A stretch of DNA of 11,758 nt, from contig CAKSAW010000027.1 of assembly GCA_934437695.1 (NCBI GenBank), forward strand, positions 1-11,758, in the 5' to 3' direction. The first letter of the stretch is position 1. Each line of letters opens with the position of its first letter. This document shows positions 6,451 to 11,758 of the stretch, piece after piece. Position numbers and translations under genes: made by a program. The notes under the pieces are model-generated. The model was not told the DNA's origin, made no database searches, and worked only from the letters and a program-made list of their open reading frames with translations. Source of the stretch: an uncultured Blautia sp. Lineage in GTDB: Bacteria > Bacillota > Clostridia > Lachnospirales > Lachnospiraceae.

Positions 6451-7563
6451 ATGGAAAATGCACTTAATCTGGATACCGTAAAACTTGCGGAAAATAAAAA
6501 AGAAATAGTGATACTGGATCAGACACTTCTGCCAAATCAGTGTAAATATCTCAATATTTCCACAGCGGGAGATATCTGGGAAGCGATTTATTCTCTGAGA
6601 GTAAGAGGAGCACCGGCAATTGGAATTACTGGTGCCTATGCATATTATGTACTTGCAGATCAGATTGAAACAGATGACAAGGATAAATTTGTGAAAGAAT
6701 GTACAAAAATGATGGAGTACATAAATTCATCCAGACCTACAGCAGTAAATCTTTCCTGGGCACTGAATCGTATGCACAGTGTAATGCTTGCGGAGAAAGA
6801 TCATATGAATATTCCGGAACTGAAAGTCCGTCTGATGAAAGAAGCGGATGATATCAGGGAAGAAGATATTCAGATCAGTCGGAATATTGGTACATATGGA
6901 TTTGAACTTCTGGAGAAGCTTGGAAAAGGCGTTGGTATTATGACACATTGCAATGCAGGGACACTGGCAACAGCTAAATATGGAACTGCATTAGCGCCTA
7001 TGTATATTGCTCTGGAACATGGCTGGGATCCAAAGAATGATCTCCACGTTTACTGCGATGAAACCCGTCCTCTTCTTCAGGGTGCAAGGTTGAGCGCATA
7101 TGAGATGCAGGCGGCTGGTATTGATACTTATGTACAGTGTGATAATATGGCATCTTATACTATGAAGGAAGGCAAGGTTGGTATTATCTTTGTAGGCTGC
7201 GACCGTGTAGCGGCAAATGGAGATTTTGCGAATAAGATTGGTACAAGCGGAGTTGCTATTATTGCCAAACATTACGGTATTCCATTCTATGTATGTGCTC
7301 CGTCATCCACTATTGACATGACCCTGGAGTCTGGCGATGAGATTCATATTGAACAGAGAAAAGGCGAAGAAGTTACTGAAATGTGGTATGAAAAACGTAT
7401 GGCTCCTGAAGGAGTTGGCGTTGTAAATCCGGCTTTTGATGTAACGGATCATAGTCTGGTCACGGGAATTATTACAGAAAAAGGTATTGCTTATGAACCA
7501 TTTAAGGAATCCTTTGAGAAAATGGGAATCAAACCAGTGGAGAAATTTGTAGATAAAAAATAA
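6451..7563 (+). CDS. mtnA: S-methyl-5-thioribose-1-phosphate isomerase
   Basis: This 370-residue isomerase opens methylthioribose-1-phosphate to methylthioribulose-1-phosphate. It belongs to the family related to eIF2B alpha/beta/delta subunits. Diagnostic motifs are VRGAPAIG (51-58), RPTAVNLSWALNRM (95-108), THCNAGTLAT (165-174) with catalytic Cys167, DETRPLLQGARLSAYE (203-218), and VGCDRVAANGDFANKIGT (248-265) with catalytic Asp251. All key residues are intact and the length is typical. AGGAG at 6437-6441 sits 9 nt before ATG 6451; the ATG at 6442 overlaps that site and is rejected. The gene starts 31 bases after mtnK, clearly in the same transcript, and ends the operon at a terminator. The product's next enzyme is not in the window. 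MtnA homologues also act on 5-deoxyribose-1-phosphate, so either substrate is possible. Confidence 0.94.
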   Translation: MENALNLDTVKLAENKKEIVILDQTLLPNQCKYLNISTAGDIWEAIYSLRVRGAPAIGITGAYAYYVLADQIETDDKDKFVKECTKMMEYINSSRPTAVNLSWALNRMHSVMLAEKDHMNIPELKVRLMKEADDIREEDIQISRNIGTYGFELLEKLGKGVGIMTHCNAGTLATAKYGTALAPMYIALEHGWDPKNDLHVYCDETRPLLQGARLSAYEMQAAGIDTYVQCDNMASYTMKEGKVGIIFVGCDRVAANGDFANKIGTSGVAIIAKHYGIPFYVCAPSSTIDMTLESGDEIHIEQRKGEEVTEMWYEKRMAPEGVGVVNPAFDVTDHSLVTGIITEKGIAYEPFKESFEKMGIKPVEKFVDKK

Positions 7564-7582
7564 GATACGTGATTTATAAAGA

Positions 7583-7632
7583 GAAGCTGCTGCTTTGGAG
7601 ATTGAAGAATCGAGAAGCGCAGCTTTCTTTTT
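7583..7632 (+). terminator. Terminator of the transporter/mtnK/mtnA operon
   Basis: The left arm around 7585-7595 (AAGCTGCTGCTT) pairs with AAGCGCAGCTT (7615-7625) through about 11 bp with one bulged T. The loop is about 19 nt, and a T-rich tract follows (7623-7632 and beyond). It lies 20 bases after the mtnA stop codon. Confidence 0.8.
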
Positions 7633-7649
7633 AGTTTTAGTTATAAAAT

Positions 7650-7685
7650 AAGGGGCTGTCGCACTAATTAGTGCGACAGCCCCTT
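7650..7685 (-). terminator. 36-bp perfect palindrome, terminator of the minus-strand PHP gene
   Basis: Positions 7650-7667 and 7668-7685 are exact inverse complements, 18 bp each arm, with no spacer. The core is GGGGCTGTCGCAC and its complement. Read on the minus strand, the stem is followed by a T-rich tail (TTATTTTATAA), so it fits an intrinsic terminator for the PHP gene. Its last base coincides with the first base of the TAA stop on the plus-strand map (7685-7687). On the plus strand only TTT follows, giving weaker backup termination for mtnA. GC-rich stems of this type recur in gut Lachnospiraceae genomes, as I recall. Confidence 0.8.
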
Positions 7686-8398
7686 TAACGTGTCTGAAGG
7701 AAAACCTTTAATCTGGGAAGCTGGTTGTTAAGGATAAGAGTTTCCGGAAACATGAGCTGGTGAACGAATTCTTCGGCATAGGTGAAATCTCCAACATGTT
7801 CTTTTCCGTGGCTGTCGCTGGACAAAATAACAGGAAGCTGATATTTCTGACAGAGATATAGGATTCTGGCGGCATTGGCTCTTGTGTCTCCCCGATATCC
7901 CCCGGGTGCGAGGGAAGCTTCGTTTATTTCAAAAATAACATTTTCCCGTAAAGCTGCTTTTGCCAGCGTTTCATAATCTACAGGGAAATGTGTATCGTCG
8001 CAGTGACCGAGTATTTTTACAGCAGGATGTTTCATTGCGTTGATGTAAGCTTCTGTATTCTGAGATACAGAACCTGAACGGTAGTTCTGCCGATGCATAC
8101 TGATGATGGCGTAATCCAGGTTGTTCAGCAGTTCATCTGACAAATCGGTATGTCCTGCACTGTCCAGGATGTTTAGTTCAACTCCGTAAAGAATATCTAT
8201 GCCGAATCTTTTTCTGGGATAAAAAGGAAGGCTTCTGAAATAAGAAGAAGTTCCGGAAGCCAGAGTTCCCGGGCCGTGGTCAGAAATCCCAAGGAGTTTC
8301 AGTCCTTTTTTGCTGGCTGTTTTTGCCATGTCAGAGATGGTACAGGTGGTTCCGTGACCGCTGGCGATAGAATGTGTGTGGATGTCAGAAAGATACAT
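7685..8398 (-). CDS. PHP-domain metallo-phosphoesterase, YcdX-like
   Basis: This 237-residue protein is a PHP (polymerase and histidinol phosphatase) domain hydrolase with a distorted TIM-barrel and a trinuclear metal site. Every ligand expected from the YcdX subgroup is visible: His7 and His9 (DIHTHS), His15 (SGHG), His41 (SDHGPG), Glu74 (GVELNI), His102 (SMHRQ), His132 (GHCDD), Asp195 and His197 (SSDSHG). The usual activity is phosphate-ester hydrolysis; the natural substrate of this subgroup is not firmly known. There is no signal peptide, so it is cytoplasmic. The start at 8398 is chosen because AAAGGAG (minus strand, 8406-8412) lies 7 nt upstream. An in-frame ATG at 8479 would add residues that match nothing and sits only a few bases from the predicted transcript start. 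It converges on mtnA and diverges from the dehydratase, so it belongs to neither operon. A role in sugar-phosphate turnover is only a guess. Confidence 0.88.
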   Translation of the reverse strand: MYLSDIHTHSIASGHGTTCTISDMAKTASKKGLKLLGISDHGPGTLASGTSSYFRSLPFYPRKRFGIDILYGVELNILDSAGHTDLSDELLNNLDYAIISMHRQNYRSGSVSQNTEAYINAMKHPAVKILGHCDDTHFPVDYETLAKAALRENVIFEINEASLAPGGYRGDTRANAARILYLCQKYQLPVILSSDSHGKEHVGDFTYAEEFVHQLMFPETLILNNQLPRLKVFLQTR

Positions 8399-8491
8399 TG
8401 TTTGTCTCCTTTCCAGAGCGGTTTCTATATATGATAAGAGCCTTACGGAAGATGCAAAGCTACTGTTTGATGGTAACATTCGTTATATTCA

Positions 8492-8520
8492 AGTATGACA
8501 GATGAGGATTTAAATGTCAA
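8492..8520 (-). promoter_or_regulatory. Promoter of the PHP gene
   Basis: On the minus strand TTGACA (8520 down to 8515) is a perfect -35 box. A 17-bp spacer leads to CATACT (8497 down to 8492), preceded by TGT, which makes an extended -10. Transcription would start near 8485, giving a leader of about 87 nt. Confidence 0.7.
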
Positions 8521-8528
8521 TGAGGAAA

Positions 8529-8575
8529 CAAAATAAAAACAACTAAAATGCAACAAAAATCAAATAAAAAACAAC
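8529..8575. repeat. A-rich direct repeat between the divergent promoters
   Basis: CAAAATAAAAACAAC (8529-8543) is repeated as CAAATAAAAAACAAC (8561-8575), 32 bp apart, about three helical turns. The A-tracts lie upstream of both divergent promoters. They could act as UP elements, bend the DNA, or bind a regulator. Confidence 0.45.
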
Positions 8576-8607
8576 ACAAATAAACGGCTGATATATGTTG
8601 AATTATG

Positions 8608-8636
8608 TTGACTTCGGGAAAACGATAAGGTATAAT
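8608..8636 (+). promoter_or_regulatory. Strong sigma-A-type promoter of the glycyl radical enzyme
   Basis: TTGACT (8608-8613, five of six consensus bases) and TATAAT (8631-8636, six of six) are separated by exactly 17 bp. Transcription should start near 8643, so the leader is about 90 nt. Such a strong core promoter suggests that control works by repression, anaerobic or catabolite regulation, or the leader. Confidence 0.85.
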
Positions 8637-8661
8637 GGAACTATATGAAAACATGGGGGCT

Positions 8662-8711
8662 TATTGCTGATCAATGACAGCAATAGCACTGTTTACTTAT
8701 GCGTAGACAGT
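8662..8711 (+). promoter_or_regulatory. Tandem hairpins in the dehydratase leader
   Basis: Stem 1 is TATTGCTG (8662-8669) with CAGCAATA (8678-8685), perfect over 8 bp with an 8-nt loop. Stem 2 is ACTGTTTAC (8688-8696) with GTAGACAGT (8703-8711), 9 pairs with one G-T wobble and a 6-nt loop. Two bases separate the stems. The ribosome binding site AAAGGAG (8723-8729) follows 11 bases after stem 2 and is left open. Neither stem has a T-run, so they are not terminators. Roles in RNA stability or as a protein- or ligand-sensing leader are possible. Confidence 0.5.
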
Positions 8712-8733
8712 TACTTCATGAGAAAGGAGCAAC

Positions 8734-11259
8734 ATGGAAAAATTTCAAACATCAGACATTCCCAAATCTCCCAGAATCCAGAAACTGGTAGATGCATTAT
8801 ATGCAAATATGCCAGTGATTGAGTCTGCCAGAGCGAAGCTGATCACGGAATCCTATAAGGAAACGGAAGGAGAACCTATTATTACCCGCAGAGCGAAAGC
8901 TTTTGCCCATATTCTTCGCAATATTCCTATTATTATCCGTGATGATGAACTGATCGTAGGAAGTAGTACGATCGCACCAAGAGGATGCCAGACATTCCCG
9001 GAATTCTCTTATGAATGGCTGGAGGCTGAACTGGATACTGTTGCAACAAGAACAGCAGATCCATTTGAGATCGCAGAGGAGACTAAGGCTGAACTGAGGG
9101 AGGCAGATAAGTACTGGAAGGGAAAAACAACCAGTGAGCTTGCTACTTCCTATATGGCACCGGAAGCGATCAGAGCGATCGAACACAATATTTTTACGCC
9201 AGGTAATTATTTCTACAATGGAGTAGGACATGTTACTGTAAAATATTGGGAAGTGCTGGAAATTGGATTTGAGGGAATTATGGCTAAGGCTCAGAAAGAG
9301 CTGGACAACTGTAATGTGGGTGATGGCGATTATGCCAGAAAATCTCATTTCCTTGAGGCAGTGATCTTAAGCTGTCAGGCAGTGATGGACTATGCAGACA
9401 GATACGCACAGCTTGCAAGAGAAATGGCAGGACAGACCAGTGATCCGGTCAGAAGACAGGAATTACTTGTGATTGCAGAAAACTGCAGCAAGGTACCAGC
9501 AAAGGGTGCCCGGGGCTTCTATGAAGCATGCCAGTCTTTCTGGTTTGTACAGCAGTTGATTCAGATGGAGTCCAGCGGACATTCTATTTCACCGGGACGT
9601 TTTGACCAGTATATGTATCCATATTATAAGAAGGATATGGAAGCAGGTACGATCACCCGTGAGTTTGCGCAGGAACTGATGGATTGTATCTGGGTAAAAT
9701 TCAATGATCTGAACAAATGTCGTGATGCAGCCTCAGCAGAGGGATTTGCAGGATACAGCCTTTTCCAGAATCTGATCGCAGGAGGTCAGAATAAAGAGGG
9801 AGAAGATGTAACAAACGATCTTTCTATTATGTGTATCCAGGCATCTATGCATGTTCATCTGCCGGCACCATCACTTTCAGTGAGAGTATGGAATGGTTCC
9901 CCGCATGAATTCCTGATCAAGGCAGCAGAGCTTACCAGAACAGGAATTGGGCTTCCGGCATACTACAATGATGAAGTGATCATTCCGTCATTGCAGAACA
10001 GAGGATTATCCCTGGCTGATGCCAGAGAGTACAATATCATTGGCTGTGTAGAACCTCAGAAAGCAGGTAAGACAGAGGGATGGCATGATGCGGCATTCTT
10101 TAACATGTGCAGACCACTGGAACTTGTTTTTGCCAATGGTATGGATAAAGGTGAGATGGTGGGAATCCCTACAGGTGATGTCACAGAGATGAAAACTTTT
10201 GATGAGTTTTTTGATGCATATAAGAAACAGATGGAATACTGTATTTCACTACTTGTAAATGCAGACAATGCTATTGATGTGGCTCACGCTGAGAGATGTC
10301 CGCTGCCATTCCTTTCCTGTATGATAGATGATTGTCTGAAAGAAGGCAAATCTGTTCAGGAAGGCGGAGCTGTTTATAACTTTACAGGTCCTCAGGGATT
10401 TGGAATTGCCAATATGGCAGATGGGCTTTTTGCAGTCCGTAAACTGGTCTATGAGGATAAGAAAGTGTCCATGAAAGAACTGAAAGAAGCACTTGCATGG
10501 AATTATGATCAGGGACTTGATGCTCAGTCAGCAGGAGATATTGCCCAGCTTGTTATGAAGGCAATGCAGAAGGCTGGCAAAAATGTAGATGCTTCTACAG
10601 CAGAAACACTTCTGAGAACGCTTATCGGAATGAAACCGGGAGAACAGAAGACTCAGAGATTTAAAGAGATCCATGATATGATCGATGAGGTTCCGAAGTT
10701 TGGAAATGATATTCCGGAAATTGATTATTTCGCAAGAGAGGTTGCCTATACATATACAAAACCGCTTCAGAATTACAGTAATCCAAGAGGCGGTATGTTC
10801 CAGGCTGGTTTATACCCTGTATCTGCCAATGTACCGCTGGGCGGACAGACAGGTGCCACACCTGATGGAAGATATGCGCATACACCTGTTGCAGATGGTG
10901 TTTCGCCGTCTGCGGGCAAGGATGTGAAAGGACCTACAGCTGCAGCAACTTCTGTATCCAGACTGGATCATTTTATTGTATCCAACGGAACGCTCTTTAA
11001 CCAGAAATTCCATCCGTCTGCATTGTCAGGAAGAGAAGGACTGGAGAAATTTGTTGCACTGATCCGTTCCTACTTCGATCAGAAGGGAATGCATATGCAG
11101 TTTAATGTAGTAGACAGAGAGACTTTGCTGGATGCACAGAAACATCCTGAGAAATACAAACATCTGGTAGTGCGTGTGGCTGGCTACAGTGCGCTGTTCA
11201 CTACACTTTCCCGTTCGCTCCAGGATGATATCATTCGCCGTACAGAACAGGGATTCTGA
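8734..11259 (+). CDS. Glycyl radical diol dehydratase (1,2-propanediol/glycerol, B12-independent)
   Basis: This 841-residue, oxygen-sensitive cytoplasmic enzyme removes water from a vicinal diol by radical chemistry: 1,2-propanediol to propanal, or glycerol to 3-hydroxypropanal. The thiyl residue is Cys438 in IIGCVEPQKAGKTEGWHD, with Glu440 as base and Asp452 fourteen residues after the Cys. Substrate-hydroxyl ligands are His166 (GVGHV) and His283-Ser284 (SGHSISPGRF). The glycyl radical site is Gly817 in RVAGYSA near the C-terminus. From memory, these numbers coincide with the Roseburia inulinivorans propanediol dehydratase and are a few off from Clostridium butyricum glycerol dehydratase, which is shorter, so propanediol is favoured. 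There is no long N-terminal extension of the kind used for microcompartment targeting. AAAGGAG at 8723-8729 supports the start. Its activase follows 43 bases later in the same transcript. Pyruvate formate-lyase, choline lyase and hydroxyproline dehydratase are less likely because the full His/His-Ser/Glu/Asp diol set is present. Confidence 0.92.
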   Translation: MEKFQTSDIPKSPRIQKLVDALYANMPVIESARAKLITESYKETEGEPIITRRAKAFAHILRNIPIIIRDDELIVGSSTIAPRGCQTFPEFSYEWLEAELDTVATRTADPFEIAEETKAELREADKYWKGKTTSELATSYMAPEAIRAIEHNIFTPGNYFYNGVGHVTVKYWEVLEIGFEGIMAKAQKELDNCNVGDGDYARKSHFLEAVILSCQAVMDYADRYAQLAREMAGQTSDPVRRQELLVIAENCSKVPAKGARGFYEACQSFWFVQQLIQMESSGHSISPGRFDQYMYPYYKKDMEAGTITREFAQELMDCIWVKFNDLNKCRDAASAEGFAGYSLFQNLIAGGQNKEGEDVTNDLSIMCIQASMHVHLPAPSLSVRVWNGSPHEFLIKAAELTRTGIGLPAYYNDEVIIPSLQNRGLSLADAREYNIIGCVEPQKAGKTEGWHDAAFFNMCRPLELVFANGMDKGEMVGIPTGDVTEMKTFDEFFDAYKKQMEYCISLLVNADNAIDVAHAERCPLPFLSCMIDDCLKEGKSVQEGGAVYNFTGPQGFGIANMADGLFAVRKLVYEDKKVSMKELKEALAWNYDQGLDAQSAGDIAQLVMKAMQKAGKNVDASTAETLLRTLIGMKPGEQKTQRFKEIHDMIDEVPKFGNDIPEIDYFAREVAYTYTKPLQNYSNPRGGMFQAGLYPVSANVPLGGQTGATPDGRYAHTPVADGVSPSAGKDVKGPTAAATSVSRLDHFIVSNGTLFNQKFHPSALSGREGLEKFVALIRSYFDQKGMHMQFNVVDRETLLDAQKHPEKYKHLVVRVAGYSALFTTLSRSLQDDIIRRTEQGF

Positions 11260-11302
11260 TCCGAACGATAAGAATATATAAGAGCTGAAGAGAGGAAAAA
11301 GC

Positions 11303-11758
11303 ATGGACTATTTGGATACAAAGGGCAGAGTGTTTGATGTCCAGCGATATTCCATTCATGATGGACCGGGCATAAGGACAATTGTATTTCTGAAGGGGTG
11401 TGTCCTGCGGTGCAAATGGTGCTGTAATCCGGAATCTCAGGAATATAAGATCCAGACAATGAAGGTTCTGGGAGAAGATAAGATCATCGGACGTGACGTG
11501 ACAGTCAGAGAGATGATCGAAGAGGTGGAGAAAGACAGGGCATATTATTACCGCTCAGGTGGAGGAATGACTCTTTCAGGTGGAGAGTGTCTGTGTCAGC
11601 CCGAGTTTGCGGCGGCTCTTCTGAGAGCTGCAAAGGAGAGAGGAATTTCTACTGCGATTGAGAGTATGGCCTGTGCGAAATGGGAAACCATCGAGATGAT
11701 CCTGCCGTATCTTGATACTTATTTAATGGATATCAAACATACAAATACAGAGAAACAT
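11303..11758 (+). CDS. Glycyl radical enzyme activating enzyme, radical SAM (3' end outside window)
   Basis: The first 152 residues are visible and the frame stays open at the window edge. The protein is a radical SAM enzyme that cleaves S-adenosylmethionine to 5'-deoxyadenosyl radical and installs the glycyl radical on Gly817 of the preceding dehydratase. The cluster motif is Cys33-x3-Cys37-x2-Cys40 (GCVLRCKWC), preceded by RYSIHDGPGIRT (15-26), the hallmark of activases. The SAM-binding Gly-rich motif is SGGGMTLSGGE (85-95), and LMDIKH (141-146) matches the usual DIKH motif. Only about 20 residues separate NPESQ (42-46) from TVREM (67-71), so the two-cluster ferredoxin insert common in diol dehydratase activases is absent. 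Extra cysteines at 41, 96 and 98 are unusual. AGAGGA at 11291-11296 precedes the ATG by 6 nt. Start of transcription is shared with the dehydratase. Confidence 0.92.
   Translation, partial: MDYLDTKGRVFDVQRYSIHDGPGIRTIVFLKGCVLRCKWCCNPESQEYKIQTMKVLGEDKIIGRDVTVREMIEEVEKDRAYYYRSGGGMTLSGGECLCQPEFAAALLRAAKERGISTAIESMACAKWETIEMILPYLDTYLMDIKHTNTEKH

Larger units (their letters stand above)
8399..8733. promoter_or_regulatory. Divergent control region between PHP gene and dehydratase
   Basis: This 335-base gap contains the PHP leader (8399-8485), its promoter (8492-8520), an A-rich segment with a direct repeat (8529-8575), the dehydratase promoter (8608-8636) and a leader of about 90 nt with two hairpins. 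No coding frame with a ribosome binding site was found in it. Confidence 0.7.

Noticed and set aside
385-8720. Similar strings AGTTACTCATG (385-395) and AGTTACTTCATG (8709-8720) as a shared operator
   Set aside because: They differ by an inserted base. One lies upstream of its promoter and the other in a leader, and only the first is part of an exact dyad, so chance is the simpler explanation.
8797-9348. Minus-strand open frame of 183 codons opposite the dehydratase
   Set aside because: It is antisense to a clearly coding region and has no recognisable domain or start signal.
8734-11758. Choline TMA-lyase, hydroxyproline dehydratase or pyruvate formate-lyase identity for the glycyl radical enzyme
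   Set aside because: The His166, His283-Ser284, Glu440 and Asp452 set is that of diol dehydratases. There is no adjacent Cys-Cys pair as in pyruvate formate-lyase.
1-11758. CRISPR array, insertion sequence, tRNA or phage attachment site
   Set aside because: No spaced repeats, transposase motifs, terminal repeats or cloverleaf-like segments were seen on either strand.
5205-11758. One single operon from mtnK through the dehydratase
   Set aside because: A terminator follows mtnA, the PHP gene runs the other way, and the dehydratase has its own strong promoter.

Overview
The window looks like chromosomal DNA of an anaerobic gut-type Firmicute, most likely a Lachnospiraceae member near Blautia, Roseburia or Ruminococcus. 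The evidence is AT-rich intergenic DNA, strong AGGAGG-type ribosome binding sites, intrinsic terminators, a CUT2-type sugar ABC transporter and a B12-independent glycyl radical diol dehydratase. No mobile element, CRISPR array, rRNA or tRNA is visible.

Layout. (1) 3-197 is the C-terminal end of a membrane-anchored surface protein, followed by a strong terminator. (2) 198-514 is non-coding. It holds two dyads and a promoter with a perfect TATAAT box, which drives a small unrecognised cytoplasmic protein (515-910). That gene is followed by a perfect 22-bp hairpin. (3) 1172-7632 is one transcription unit: an extended -10 promoter, a secreted sugar-binding protein, an intra-operon terminator or attenuator, a double-ATPase subunit, one permease, methylthioribose kinase (mtnK), methylthioribose-1-phosphate isomerase (mtnA) and a terminator. 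(4) 7685-8398, on the minus strand, is a YcdX-like PHP metallo-phosphoesterase converging on mtnA. (5) 8399-8733 is a divergent regulatory region with one strong promoter each way, an A-rich direct repeat between them and a two-hairpin leader. (6) 8734-11259 is a glycyl radical diol dehydratase whose active-site residues and numbering fit 1,2-propanediol dehydratase. (7) 11303 to the end is the start of its radical SAM activating enzyme.

How it fits together. The transporter plus MtnK and MtnA form a compact uptake, phosphorylation and isomerisation cassette for 5-methylthioribose or the closely related 5-deoxyribose. Its expected product is the corresponding ribulose-1-phosphate. None of the classical O2-dependent methionine salvage genes (mtnW, mtnX, mtnB, mtnD) is present, and no aldolase is in the window. 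In a strict anaerobe the next step is therefore the open question. A DHAP-shunt aldolase encoded elsewhere is the most likely answer.

The dehydratase and activase form a separate unit. It would convert 1,2-propanediol (or glycerol) to propanal (or 3-hydroxypropanal), as in fucose or rhamnose fermentation. A metabolic link is possible because activases generate 5'-deoxyadenosine, a source of 5-deoxyribose, and because fuculose-1-phosphate-type aldolases can serve both routes. That link is inference only.
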